22,889 nucleotides of DNA. It comes from an uncultured Bacteroidales bacterium. GTDB lineage: Bacteria > Bacteroidota > Bacteroidia > Bacteroidales > ML635J-15. Made by a program: the position numbers and the translations under genes. The stretch lies in contig CAJOEG010000014.1 in the NCBI GenBank assembly GCA_905233405.1, forward strand, positions 1 through 22,889. Direction: 5' to 3'. The number at the start of each line of letters is the position of its first letter. Positions within the stretch are counted from its first letter, which is position 1. Positions 1 to 7,415 of the stretch are shown here, piece after piece. The notes beneath the pieces are model-generated. The model worked only from the letters and a program-made list of their open reading frames with translations. It ran no database searches and was not told the DNA's origin.

Positions 1-174
1 ATCGGTGGCGGTGCCGATAGATGTGCCTTTTACCATTATGTTTATATATGGCAGATGCTCGCCGCTCTGCTTGTCGACCACATGACCGAAAACGTTTGCA
101 TCGGTTTTGTTTGTCTGTGCCATTATGCACAGACACAATGTCAGCATAAATGCCAACAGTATATATTTTTTCAT
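1..174 (-). CDS. TonB-dependent receptor, N-terminal fragment (partial)
   Basis: This is the first 58 codons of a gene on the minus strand that starts at the ATG at 174 and runs off the left edge. The product begins with a signal peptide (MKKYILLAFMLTLCLCIMAQ). After it comes the beginning of a CarboxypepD_reg-like domain with the pattern FGHVVDKQSGEHLPYINIMV, then KGTSIGTATD. That domain is the usual N-terminal extension of Bacteroidetes TonB-dependent outer membrane receptors, which import siderophores, metals, glycans or peptides. The substrate cannot be read because the plug and barrel lie outside the window. The small His-rich protein gene immediately upstream on the same strand suggests, by inference only, a metal-related role. 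A CarboxypepD-like surface protein without a TonB barrel is the main alternative. Confidence 0.75.
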   Translation of the reverse strand, partial: MKKYILLAFMLTLCLCIMAQTNKTDANVFGHVVDKQSGEHLPYINIMVKGTSIGTATD

Positions 175-253
175 CTTGTTTTTTGTTAAATTTCCTACTG
201 ATATTTGCTCATTCCGCCACTGAGACGTCTATTGCGCTGTGCTGAACTTCGCT

Positions 254-272
254 CCCTGAGCTTGTCGAAGGG
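254..272. repeat. REP-like palindromic element, copy 1
   Basis: The sequence CCCTGAGCTTGTCGAAGGG is followed by partial repeats (TCGAAGGG, then TCAGTCGAAGTGGGCG) up to about 296. The same core recurs twice, in opposite orientations, at 15685-15701 and 15740-15759. It lies in the 164-bp gap between the His-rich protein gene and the TonB receptor gene, where it could form an mRNA hairpin. Confidence 0.6.
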
Positions 273-338
273 TCGAAGGGTCAGTCGAAGTGGGCGATGT
301 CTAGATACTAAATGAGCCTATTCTCTAATAACCACTGA

Positions 339-683
339 TTAGATATTGGCAGGAGGGTCGCGGGGACGTGCGAACAGGATTGCGTTGTTTTGTACGCGAC
401 TAGGAATATATTCTTTTAGTATGAATTCTGTCGGTGAAAGAAAAACAGGTGGAATTTCCTGCGTTTCTGTTTCGATAAGAGCAACATTTGCAAGGTAGGC
501 GATGAGTATTATTTCGTCGTCGCTATGTTGGTGCTCATTTTCTGAAAATGGATTATAAGGGTGTGAGTGCGCCACAATCATTCCCCTAACTATATGTCTA
601 TGAGGAAATAATGAGTTGCTTAAAAACATCCCGACAAAAAGTATCAGGAATATGGCACATAATATTTTCCGCAGTTTATCCAT
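339..683 (-). CDS. Small His-rich membrane-anchored protein
   Basis: The 114-residue product has one N-terminal hydrophobic segment (about residues 5-27), so it is probably exported or anchored in the inner membrane. A His-rich stretch follows: HRH at about 28-30, HSHP at about 39-42, then ENEHQHSDDE. The C terminus ends in RPRDPPANI. The spaced His and acidic residues could bind a metal, but no enzyme motif is visible. The gene lies upstream of the TonB-dependent receptor on the same strand, and I recall similar small His-rich proteins beside such receptors in other Bacteroidetes (possibly the DUF6769 group; from memory, not searched). A metal-sensing or delivery role is an inference. No convincing promoter was found upstream. 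Confidence 0.55.
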   Translation of the reverse strand: MDKLRKILCAIFLILFVGMFLSNSLFPHRHIVRGMIVAHSHPYNPFSENEHQHSDDEIILIAYLANVALIETETQEIPPVFLSPTEFILKEYIPSRVQNNAILFARPRDPPANI

Positions 684-840
684 CTCAGAAAATTGCGGTG
701 CAAATATCGGTTTTTTGCCGTTTCAGTGCAATAGAGAGAAGTCGTTTTTGTGTTAAAATAAAAATAAAAATTATTCTTCTGAAAGTTTTAGTGCTGATTA
801 TTAGTCTTTTATGGAGCAGTGTAAAATATTGAAAAAATGT

Positions 841-871
841 TTTGTCGGTTTGTAATAAAGCATTACCTTTG
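841..871 (+). promoter_or_regulatory. Promoter of tRNA-Lys
   Basis: TTTG at 841-844, a 19-base spacer and TACCTTTG at 864-871 match the Bacteroidetes primary-sigma consensus (TTTG, 19-21 bases, TAnnTTTG). The -7 box ends 20 bases before the mature tRNA. Confidence 0.8.
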
Positions 872-891
872 CACTCGCAAAATCAGACGAG

Positions 892-964
892 CGGTCCGTA
901 GCTCAGCTGGTAGAGCACCTGACTCTTAATCAGGGTGTCGAGGGTTCGAGCCCCTCCGGACCGA
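892..964 (+). tRNA. tRNA-Lys(CTT)
   Basis: The sequence folds into a full cloverleaf. The acceptor stem CGGTCCG pairs with CGGACCG, and the D stem GCTC pairs with GAGC. The anticodon stem CCTGA/TCAGG encloses the loop CTCTTAA, with anticodon CTT at 925-927. The T stem is GAGGG/CCCTC with loop TTCGAGC. The discriminator base is A964. CCA is not encoded and must be added after transcription, unlike the tRNA-Ser gene in this window. A promoter lies directly upstream and a terminator directly downstream, so this is a single-gene transcription unit. Confidence 0.97.
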
Positions 965-966
965 CA

Positions 967-992
967 AAATCCCGCAACAGCGGGATTTTTTG
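967..992 (+). terminator. Rho-independent terminator of tRNA-Lys
   Basis: The stem AAATCCCGC/GCGGGATTT with loop AACA runs into a T tract that ends at about 991. It begins three bases after the tRNA. Confidence 0.9.
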
Positions 993-1022
993 TTATATGC
1001 CCCTCTGTGTTTAAAATCTCAT

Positions 1023-1030
1023 TATCTTTG
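1023..1030 (+). promoter_or_regulatory. -7 box upstream of the radical SAM gene
   Basis: TATCTTTG matches TAnnTTTG and lies 19 bases before the ATG at 1050. No clear TTTG -33 box is present at the expected spacing. The position favours the start at 1050 over the in-frame ATG at 990, which lies inside the preceding terminator. Confidence 0.55.
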
Positions 1031-1049
1031 TGCAAAAATTGGAATTGTT

Positions 1050-1814
1050 ATGGCTACATTTCTTTTCGATAATATAATTTTCGGACCTGTAAAGTCTAGA
1101 AGACTAGGTAATTCGTTGGGCGTAAACTTATTGCCTGTGAATGCGAAGTTCTGTTCGTTCAACTGCGTATATTGCGAATGCGGTTGGAACAGCAAAGGCA
1201 TAAAAATAGAACTTCCGCGCTTTGGCGACATTGTCCCTGTGATGGAAAAATATTTCTCGGAAAACAAGCAGCCGCTTGATGTCATAACCTTTGCTGGCAA
1301 CGGAGAGCCGACAATTAATCCCGACTTTCCAGAAATAGTTGCCGAAACGGTTCACTTGAGGGACAAATATCTGCCCAATGTGAAAATATCGGTTCTGACA
1401 AATGCTTCGAACCTTGGAAACGAGAAAGTCGTAGCTGCATTGAAAATGATTGACGAACCGATACTCAAGGTTGATACTTTCATACAGTCCGATTTCGAAC
1501 TGATAAACCAGCCTGCTTCTGGCTTGTCGATTGCCACGATAGTGGAAAATATTGCCAGTAACTTTGAGCATCCAATAATCCAGACAATGTTTTTGCGTGG
1601 AAACATTAACGGAACATTCTTCGACAACACAACCGACGAGTCGCTTCGCTTATATTTCGAAACGTTGAAACGGCTTAGCCCTTCGCAGGTTATGGTTTAT
1701 TCCATTGCCCGTGAAACTCCGCTGTCGGGATTGCAGCCGGTCGCACCCGACGAACTCGAAAATATCGGTGCGAAAATTCGTTCCTTGGGTTTCAATGTAC
1801 TTGTAACTCCATAA
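1050..1814 (+). CDS. Radical SAM protein
   Basis: The product has 254 residues. It carries the 4Fe-4S cluster motif CSFNCVYCECG (C35, C39 and C42 in CX3CX2C spacing), which binds S-adenosylmethionine and generates the 5'-deoxyadenosyl radical. A GNGEP segment at about residues 88-92 corresponds to the SAM-binding GGE motif. The N-terminal pattern IIFGPVKSRRLGNSLGVNLL is typical of the COG0731-like group of small radical SAM proteins found across Bacteroidetes. The substrate is unknown. The start at 1050 is chosen because it follows a -7 box at a sensible distance and the conserved region begins there. The gene ends one base before the TTG start of the glycosyltransferase gene, so the two are probably translated from one mRNA. 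The cluster cysteines are intact. Confidence 0.88.
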   Translation: MATFLFDNIIFGPVKSRRLGNSLGVNLLPVNAKFCSFNCVYCECGWNSKGIKIELPRFGDIVPVMEKYFSENKQPLDVITFAGNGEPTINPDFPEIVAETVHLRDKYLPNVKISVLTNASNLGNEKVVAALKMIDEPILKVDTFIQSDFELINQPASGLSIATIVENIASNFEHPIIQTMFLRGNINGTFFDNTTDESLRLYFETLKRLSPSQVMVYSIARETPLSGLQPVAPDELENIGAKIRSLGFNVLVTP

Positions 1815-1815
1815 C

Positions 1816-2871
1816 TTGAAAGCAGGAAACAAGATATTGGTTGCGCCCCTTGACTGGGGACTCGGTCATGCATCTAGGTGTGTGCCTGTCGTTCGTTTTT
1901 TCATCGATAATGGTTTTGATGTCGTGCTTGGCGGTGGGGGAGACTCGCTGCGTTATCTTTGTTCCCGATTCCCTGAGCTGCCATACGTTGAACTTCCATC
2001 GGCAAGAATGAAATATGGTCGGCGAGGAATGGTTTCGCTGCCGTTCTTGTTTTCAATGTTTCGCTTTGCTTCTAACATTCGTAGGGAACATCGTGCTTTG
2101 GAGAAGATAATATCCGATTATTCAATTGATTATGTATTTTCTGACAACCGTTTGGGATTGTATTCCGAAGCCGTGCCGTCGTTTTATATAACTCACCAGC
2201 TCAATTTTGACAATGGTTTCCTAAATCGGTCTGCGGCGCGAATGATGAAACGGTTACATTTGCGCTATATAAATAAATATAGGTATTGCATGGTGCCTGA
2301 TGTTGATGGTGTGATGTCGCTGTCGGGAAAAATGTCAGATACGGACATGAAGGTCAAACATATTGGTACATTGTCGAGGTTTTATGGGATGGAAGTCGCT
2401 AAGGTGGATGGAGAATTTGACTTTTTGCTTTTGTCGGGTATTGAGCCACAGAGGACTGTGCTTGAAAATATCTTTATCAAGAAGTATTCGTCAATGCCGA
2501 ATGTACGTTTGCATATAGTAAGGGGTGTTGCTGACGGAGAAAAGCTATTGTTACCAGAAAACATAACATCAGAAAACAATCCTTCCGACGAAAGGATTGC
2601 ATCGCTTATCGTGTCGGCACATCGGGTATTTTGCCGTAGCGGTTACAGTTCGCTGTGTGACCTTGCTGCTCTTGGTCGGCGTGCGGTGCTTGTGCCTACG
2701 CCAAAGCAGCCAGAACAGGAATATCTTGCTGAGCATTTTAAAGGCAAGTTTGGATTTGTGGCATATAGGCAGGATGAATTGCAAAACGTCGATTTCATTC
2801 AGATAGCATATATAGCAGATTGGAAAAATAACTATTCTTGCAATCTTAATAAGATTTTGAAATGCTTGTAA
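1816..2871 (+). CDS. Glycosyltransferase, MurG/GT28-like fold
   Basis: The 351-residue product resembles GT-B family glycosyltransferases of the MurG/GT28/GT1 type, which use nucleotide-sugar donors. The N terminus has a Rossmann start followed by PLDWGLGHASR (residues 11-21), the glycine/His loop typical of these enzymes. The C-terminal half has FCRSGYSSLCDLAALGRRAV (from about residue 272) and then PKQPEQEYLAEHF. This corresponds to the donor-binding loop where a conserved Gly/Ser segment and Gln-Glu contacts occur. There is no ATG near the start of the domain, so TTG at 1816 is the best start, one base after the upstream stop. Coupling with the radical SAM gene suggests a shared pathway, which I cannot identify. 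A bidirectional terminator follows. Confidence 0.8.
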   Translation: MKAGNKILVAPLDWGLGHASRCVPVVRFFIDNGFDVVLGGGGDSLRYLCSRFPELPYVELPSARMKYGRRGMVSLPFLFSMFRFASNIRREHRALEKIISDYSIDYVFSDNRLGLYSEAVPSFYITHQLNFDNGFLNRSAARMMKRLHLRYINKYRYCMVPDVDGVMSLSGKMSDTDMKVKHIGTLSRFYGMEVAKVDGEFDFLLLSGIEPQRTVLENIFIKKYSSMPNVRLHIVRGVADGEKLLLPENITSENNPSDERIASLIVSAHRVFCRSGYSSLCDLAALGRRAVLVPTPKQPEQEYLAEHFKGKFGFVAYRQDELQNVDFIQIAYIADWKNNYSCNLNKILKCL

Positions 2872-2889
2872 ATCACTGCAGTATAGATA

Positions 2890-2924
2890 AAAAAATAGGC
2901 TCGTTTTTCGAGCCTATTTTTATA
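2890..2924. terminator. Bidirectional terminator
   Basis: A perfect 10-bp stem AATAGGCTCG/CGAGCCTATT with a TTTTT loop has A-rich sequence on its left and T-rich sequence on its right. It can therefore stop both the glycosyltransferase transcript (+) and the convergent lipoprotein transcript (-). Confidence 0.85.
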
Positions 2925-2937
2925 ATGTACTTGTAAC

Positions 2938-3723
2938 TTATTGTCTTGGTTGCAGTGTCATCTCTTCATAACCAACGTCTTGATATGATTCTCCAGTTCC
3001 ATTATCATTTCTCAAGTAGAATCTATTGATATCCTGACGCAATTTTATTTCCTTGTTTCTAAGTTCAACAATTGCATATACAGTACTCATTTCTCCATTT
3101 GCATATCCATCACTAACAACGTTAGTTGAAACTAAAGTGGGTAGTGCTACTCCACCTTCGTCATCGTCGCTAGTTACTAATTTATATTCGTAGGTTGTGG
3201 TTTTTTTGTCTTGTATAACGAAAGCAAGTCTTTCCTTGTCCTTGTATTCGTCAATACCTGCAAGGAAATTCCAAGTACCAGTCATTTCTTCTGTTACCTT
3301 TATCTGGCGGATTGTGCTTACATCATCGTCTTCGCCCGAAAGATCTTCGTCGTATTCATACTTGTAAGTCATAGAGGCCTTGCCGTTCTCGTCGAAGCGG
3401 AAGAAGAATGACCCTTCGTTTTGATTCGGTTCCTTTGTGATTTTTCCAGGAAATTCCCTAACACTATCTGTGCCAACTATGGTAATCACTTGTTTCCAAT
3501 TCTCACCTTCAACTGTTGTCTCTGTTTTCGTATTGACATTGTTCTGCTTTCTTACGACTTCTGACCTAAGATTAGTAACTGTCCACGTACCACATACTCT
3601 CGCCTTTCTGCTGCGGAACGACAAAAATGGATCTTCTGGACCCTTTTTGCATCCTGAAAACACTATCGGAAGTGCCAACATTATGATGGCAACTGCATAA
3701 CCTAATAATTTTTTTGTATTCAT
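2938..3723 (-). CDS. Lipoprotein, lipocalin-like (DUF5004-like)
   Basis: The 261-residue product has a type II signal peptide ending in IVFSGC, with lipidated C25. It is then followed by KKGPEDPFLSFRSRKARVCG and TWTV. That opening (Cys-Lys-Lys-Gly, then DPFLS.RSRKARV.G.W) is common in Bacteroidetes outer-membrane lipoproteins with a lipocalin-like beta barrel. The rest alternates short beta-type segments with acidic loops (EYDEDLSGEDDD, SDDDEGG) and contains no catalytic motif. The function is unknown and the protein is probably surface- or periplasm-exposed. It is a single-gene unit with its own promoter and shares a terminator with the convergent glycosyltransferase gene. Confidence 0.8.
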   Translation of the reverse strand: MNTKKLLGYAVAIIMLALPIVFSGCKKGPEDPFLSFRSRKARVCGTWTVTNLRSEVVRKQNNVNTKTETTVEGENWKQVITIVGTDSVREFPGKITKEPNQNEGSFFFRFDENGKASMTYKYEYDEDLSGEDDDVSTIRQIKVTEEMTGTWNFLAGIDEYKDKERLAFVIQDKKTTTYEYKLVTSDDDEGGVALPTLVSTNVVSDGYANGEMSTVYAIVELRNKEIKLRQDINRFYLRNDNGTGESYQDVGYEEMTLQPRQ

Positions 3724-3749
3724 ACTTTTTACTTTAATGATACAGACGG

Positions 3750-3780
3750 CAAAGTAAACACAAATATTTTTATCAACAAA
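3750..3780 (-). promoter_or_regulatory. Promoter of the lipoprotein gene
   Basis: On the minus strand, TTTG (3780-3777), 20 bases, then TACTTTG (3756-3750) form a slightly shortened Bacteroidetes promoter. It lies 26 bases upstream of the ATG at 3723. Confidence 0.5.
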
Positions 3781-3861
3781 ATTTTTTTTGTTCTTTTTTT
3801 CCTTTGTGAAATAATATTTGTTTTATTCGTACGTTGTAGTACCTACTTGGAAAAATAGCAT

Positions 3862-3869
3862 TACCTTTG
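3862..3869 (+). promoter_or_regulatory. -7 box of the DUF-dprA-tatD operon
   Basis: TACCTTTG matches TAnnTTTG exactly and is 22 bases upstream of the ATG at 3892. A matching TTTG -33 box is not clear. It is divergent from the lipoprotein promoter, in a 168-bp shared region. Confidence 0.55.
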
Positions 3870-3891
3870 TCGTCTAACAAAATTTATTGCT

Positions 3892-4347
3892 ATGATTATT
3901 GATACAAAGGAGATTTCGTCGCGGATTAAGCTCGGTTCTATGCTTGTTGTGCTGGTGCTTGTGGCTGTAGTTGTGCTTGATTTAATTTTTAGATGGGTGC
4001 CAAATTTCATATTGGTATATGTGTGCATCGCACTGTTTGTGCTTTTCGAGGCATACCTATTAATGAAAAAGTACAATTATATTTATTACAATTCTGATGG
4101 ATTCAAGATAATACTAAAATACACGTCTTTAGGAATGTTTTCGGCAGGAAACTATAAACTTGAGATTCCAAAGAAAGATTTCGTGCGCATTGAAATTGAG
4201 AAATCAATTATGGGAATGCGCAAGATGGTTGTAATATATGTGAGGACTCCAAACGGCATCGCCAAGTTCAAGCCGATAAGCATTTCCGTACTATCGGAGG
4301 CCGAACTCAATGATATGATGTCAGACCTCGAATCCATAAAAAGATAA
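3892..4347 (+). CDS. Small membrane protein with PH-like C-terminal domain
   Basis: The 151-residue product has two predicted membrane helices (about residues 15-34 and 37-58) followed by a basic linker (MKKYNYIYYNSDGFKIILKY). A roughly 80-residue beta-rich cytoplasmic segment ends in an amphipathic helix (LSEAELNDMMSDLESIKR). This layout resembles bacterial proteins with two membrane helices and a PH-like domain, but I see no diagnostic motif and do not assign a family. It is the first gene of an operon and lies two bases before the dprA start codon. The function is unknown. It has its own -7 box and a short leader. Confidence 0.65.
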   Translation: MIIDTKEISSRIKLGSMLVVLVLVAVVVLDLIFRWVPNFILVYVCIALFVLFEAYLLMKKYNYIYYNSDGFKIILKYTSLGMFSAGNYKLEIPKKDFVRIEIEKSIMGMRKMVVIYVRTPNGIAKFKPISISVLSEAELNDMMSDLESIKR

Positions 4348-4349
4348 AT

Positions 4350-5468
4350 ATGCTTGACGACGACAGACTTTACGACGTCGCCGTAACGTTCGTTCCCGGT
4401 ATTGGCGACATCAATGCCAAGAAGTTGATTTCCTATTTTGGTTCTGCAAAGGAACTTTTTTCATCGTCGTTCAAAGAACTGAAGTCGGTGCAGGGTATCG
4501 GCGATGTGGTAGCGTCGCGTCTGTACGCCAATTTCGAAAGTGCATTGAAGTCGGCCGAAAGCGAACTGGAGTATATTTATGCCAACGACATTGGTTTCGT
4601 AACTTTGACTGACGATGCCTATCCGGAACGCTTACGCGAATGTGCCGATTCACCCACTATATTATATTATAAAGGTATGCCCGATTTTTCGAGCAAGCAT
4701 ATAGTAAGTATTGTAGGTACTCGCAATGCTACAAAGTATGGGGTGGAATTTTGCAATTCGTTTGTGTCGGAACTTGCCAAGAAATATCCCGATGCTGTGG
4801 TTGTCAGTGGGTTGGCATACGGAATCGATGTGGCTTCACACAAGGCTGCCCTTGAAAACAACCTGACGACTTGGGCTGTGCTAGGTCATAGCCTCGAAAC
4901 GATTTACCCTTCGGCGCACAAGAAGGTTGCCGACAAGATGCTGAGTAGCAACGGCGCATTGATTTCCGACTTTCCGCACGGTACAAAGATTGACCCGTCG
5001 AATTTTGTGAAGCGTAACAGGATTGTCGCAGGATTGTGCGATGCCTTGCTCGTGGTGGAATCGGGAGAAAAGGGAGGCTCGATAATTACAGCCAATATTG
5101 CCAACAACTATAACAAGGATGTGTTTGCGCTTCCTGGAAACATTACTTCTACATATAGCCGTGGTTGTAACAAACTTATCAAGACTAACCGTGCCAATCT
5201 CTGTGAATCGTTTGACGACTTCGAGTACATAATGAACTGGACTCCGAAGAAGGAAGTGTCGATGCCAAAGCTCGAATTGAAGTTCGACTTTACCGTCGAC
5301 GAGAAAAAGGTGGCGGATGTCCTTTCGAGGTACGAGTTCCTCGACATTGACAACCTGCGCCGCCAGACCGAAATGACACCCAACGAGTTGAGTCTCATTC
5401 TGCTTCAATTAGAAATGAAGGGAGCAATTGTTTCTTTGCCTGGCAAGATATTCTCACTAAAGCACTGA
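4350..5468 (+). CDS. dprA: DNA-processing protein DprA
   Basis: DprA (Smf) binds incoming single-stranded DNA and loads RecA during natural transformation. The 372-residue product has the full family layout. Two helix-hairpin-helix motifs lie near the N terminus (PGIGDINAKKL at about 16-26, VQGIGDVVASRL at about 47-58). A Rossmann-like DprA domain follows, with SIVGTRNATKYG (120-131), SGLAYGID (153-160), FVKRNRIVAGL (219-229), GEKGGS and ALPGNI. A C-terminal winged helix (about 310-370) ends the protein. Length and motifs look intact. The gene is two bases downstream of the small membrane protein gene and five bases upstream of tatD, so the three are co-transcribed. No other competence gene is present here. 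Confidence 0.96.
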   Translation: MLDDDRLYDVAVTFVPGIGDINAKKLISYFGSAKELFSSSFKELKSVQGIGDVVASRLYANFESALKSAESELEYIYANDIGFVTLTDDAYPERLRECADSPTILYYKGMPDFSSKHIVSIVGTRNATKYGVEFCNSFVSELAKKYPDAVVVSGLAYGIDVASHKAALENNLTTWAVLGHSLETIYPSAHKKVADKMLSSNGALISDFPHGTKIDPSNFVKRNRIVAGLCDALLVVESGEKGGSIITANIANNYNKDVFALPGNITSTYSRGCNKLIKTNRANLCESFDDFEYIMNWTPKKEVSMPKLELKFDFTVDEKKVADVLSRYEFLDIDNLRRQTEMTPNELSLILLQLEMKGAIVSLPGKIFSLKH

Positions 5469-5473
5469 CAATT

Positions 5474-6250
5474 ATGCTGATAGATACCCATTCGCACATT
5501 TATTCCGAGGAGTTTGATGCCGACAGGAACGAAACTATTGCTCGTGCAAAGGCGGCTGGTGTTGGGAAAATTGTTCTTCCGAACATTGATTGCTCATCGT
5601 TGGAACGGCTTGCTTCGTTGTCCCAAACTGATACAAGTTATTTTTATGTTGCGAATGGCCTTCATCCGACTTCTGTAAATGCCGATTACAAGAAAGAACT
5701 GGATGTTATTTTTTCGAATGAAACTTTCGGAAGTTTGTCAAATCTTGTCGCAATAGGGGAGATTGGCATGGACTTGTACTGGGACGATACTTTTGAGAGA
5801 GAGCAGAAATATGTTTTTGATTTTCAGTTGACATACGCAAAGGAACACACTTTGCCGGTGATAATCCATTGCCGCAATGCCTTTGCTCAGATTATGGATG
5901 TGATGGAGGCTTACAAATCGTCGGGACTTACAGGTGTTTTCCATTGCTTTTCGGAAGATTACAAAGCGGCAAAGTTGGTCTTGGATATGGGATATTATAT
6001 AGGTATAGGTGGGGTGCTGACATATAAGAAGTCTGTGTTGCCGGAAGTCGTTTCCAAGGTTCCGCTGTCGAGCATTGTTCTTGAGACAGATTCACCGTAT
6101 CTTGCACCTGTTCCGCATCGTGGAAAACGTAATGAGTCGTCTTTCGTGGCTTGTGTTGCGGAAAAATTGTCGTCGATTTTGGAGCGTAGTTACGATGATG
6201 TATGTGAAATCACGTCTGGCAATGCGAAAAAACTTTTCAAAATAGCCTAG
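5474..6250 (+). CDS. tatD: TatD family metal-dependent hydrolase
   Basis: The 258-residue product is a TatD-type TIM-barrel hydrolase, a cytoplasmic enzyme family with 3'-5' DNA exonuclease or deoxyribonuclease activity. The metal-ligand set is complete: DTHSH (H6, H8), GEIGMD (E96), IIHCR (H132), FHCF (H157) and ETDSPYL (D206). Length is normal for the family (about 255-265 residues). The gene is last in the operon with dprA and follows it by five bases. The pairing of two DNA-handling proteins fits a role in DNA uptake or repair, although that is inference. No strong terminator is visible before the tRNA-Ser gene. Confidence 0.93.
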   Translation: MLIDTHSHIYSEEFDADRNETIARAKAAGVGKIVLPNIDCSSLERLASLSQTDTSYFYVANGLHPTSVNADYKKELDVIFSNETFGSLSNLVAIGEIGMDLYWDDTFEREQKYVFDFQLTYAKEHTLPVIIHCRNAFAQIMDVMEAYKSSGLTGVFHCFSEDYKAAKLVLDMGYYIGIGGVLTYKKSVLPEVVSKVPLSSIVLETDSPYLAPVPHRGKRNESSFVACVAEKLSSILERSYDDVCEITSGNAKKLFKIA

Positions 6251-6355
6251 CAGTATATATTTGTTTGTCAGTTTATTGCGAGGAACTTTTGTGATTTCTT
6301 GCAAATAGCGCGAAAAAAAATCATTAAAAATTTTTATTTCACTCAAATAATTCTT

Positions 6356-6362
6356 TACTTTG
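6356..6362 (+). promoter_or_regulatory. Probable -7 box of tRNA-Ser
   Basis: TACTTTG resembles TAnnTTTG with one base fewer and lies 22 bases before the tRNA. The -33 region is only AT-rich, so this is tentative. Confidence 0.4.
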
Positions 6363-6384
6363 CAATTCCTTTTTTGGACACACT

Positions 6385-6477
6385 GGAGAGATGGCCGAGC
6401 GGTTGAAGGCGCACGCCTGGAAAGTGTGTATGCGGCGTGAAGCCGTATCGTGGGTTCGAATCCCACTCTCTCCGCCA
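6385..6477 (+). tRNA. tRNA-Ser(GGA), CCA encoded
   Basis: This is a class II tRNA. The acceptor stem is GGAGAGA/TCTCTCC. The anticodon stem CACGC/GTGTG encloses the loop CTGGAAA, with anticodon GGA at 6419-6421. A long variable arm is built from ATGCGGC/GCCGTAT, and the T stem is GTGGG/CCCAC with loop TTCGAAT. The discriminator is G6474, followed by a genomically encoded CCA at 6475-6477. Confidence 0.97.
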
Positions 6478-6575
6478 GATTAGGTAAATGATTGATTTAT
6501 TGAATATTTAAATTTTAGAATTAACATAAATTAGTATAACAAAGAATTAGAATTAATTAAAAACAAATTTAAGTC

Positions 6576-7385
6576 ATGAAAAAGTTAATCTCGTTACTTA
6601 CATTAGCAGGTTTGCTTACATTCGCAACCGCTACATTTGCGCAAGACGAAAACACAGAAGAACAGGCTGCTCCGGCTCAGACCGAAACTGTTGCTCAGGA
6701 TGAACCAGCTGTTGCTGACGAAACAGTTCCAGAAGCAACTGAAGAAAAACCATTCCATCAGCAGTTGAAGATAAAGATCATCGAAGGTGGTCCTATATTC
6801 ATGGGCTTCTTGCTTGTTGCTTTGATTCTTGGTTTGGCTATCGCTTTCGAAAGAATTATTTATTTGAACCTTGCTACTGTAAACACAAAGAAGTTATTGA
6901 CTAAGATAGAAGACGCTTTGAAGGAAGGTGGCGTTGATGCAGCAATGGATGTTTGCCGTAACACACGCGGTCCTGTAGCTAGCATATTCTATCAGGGACT
7001 TTCAAGATATTCTGAAGGTATCGAAATGGTTGAAAAGTCGGTTGTTTCCTACGGTTCGGTTCAGATGGGCCAGATGGAAAAGGGCTTGACCTGGATTTCG
7101 TTGTTCATCGCTCTTCTTCCTATGTTGGGATTCATGGGAACGGTTATCGGTATGATCGGCGCATTCGATGCTATCGAGGCTGCTGGTGATATTAACCCTG
7201 CTGTTGTTGCTGGTGGTATTAAGGTCGCTCTTATCACAACCGTAGGCGGTTTGATCGGTGCTATGATTCTTCAGGTGTTCTACAACTATATCTTGGGTAA
7301 GATTGACACGTTGGTAAACACAATGGAAGATGCTTCGATATCGCTCGTTGATATCCTTGTTGACTACAATAAGAATAATAAGTAA
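6576..7385 (+). CDS. exbB: ExbB/TolQ/MotA family proton channel protein
   Basis: ExbB forms the inner-membrane proton channel that, with ExbD, energises TonB-dependent outer-membrane transport. The 269-residue product has an N-terminal signal-peptide-like segment (residues 1-22, ending TFAQ). An Ala/Glu/Pro/Thr-rich periplasmic linker (about 23-60) follows, then the core with three membrane helices (about 72-92, 165-192 and 207-235). The third helix region, GGIKVALITTVGGLIGAMIL, carries the conserved pattern of the family. The signal peptide and acidic linker are extra compared with enterobacterial ExbB, but I recall this form from other Bacteroidetes. The gene heads an operon with a membrane protein and two exbD genes. 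The leader is strongly AT-rich and I found no clear -7 box, so read-through from tRNA-Ser is possible. Confidence 0.92.
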   Translation: MKKLISLLTLAGLLTFATATFAQDENTEEQAAPAQTETVAQDEPAVADETVPEATEEKPFHQQLKIKIIEGGPIFMGFLLVALILGLAIAFERIIYLNLATVNTKKLLTKIEDALKEGGVDAAMDVCRNTRGPVASIFYQGLSRYSEGIEMVEKSVVSYGSVQMGQMEKGLTWISLFIALLPMLGFMGTVIGMIGAFDAIEAAGDINPAVVAGGIKVALITTVGGLIGAMILQVFYNYILGKIDTLVNTMEDASISLVDILVDYNKNNK

Positions 7386-7415
7386 TTGATTGTCAATCAA
7401 AAAAAACTTACAGAG

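Noticed and set aside
7386..7415. TTG start for the membrane protein between exbB and exbD
   Set aside because: The ATG at 7416 precedes the recognisable hydrophobic protein; the ten extra codons look like leader sequence.
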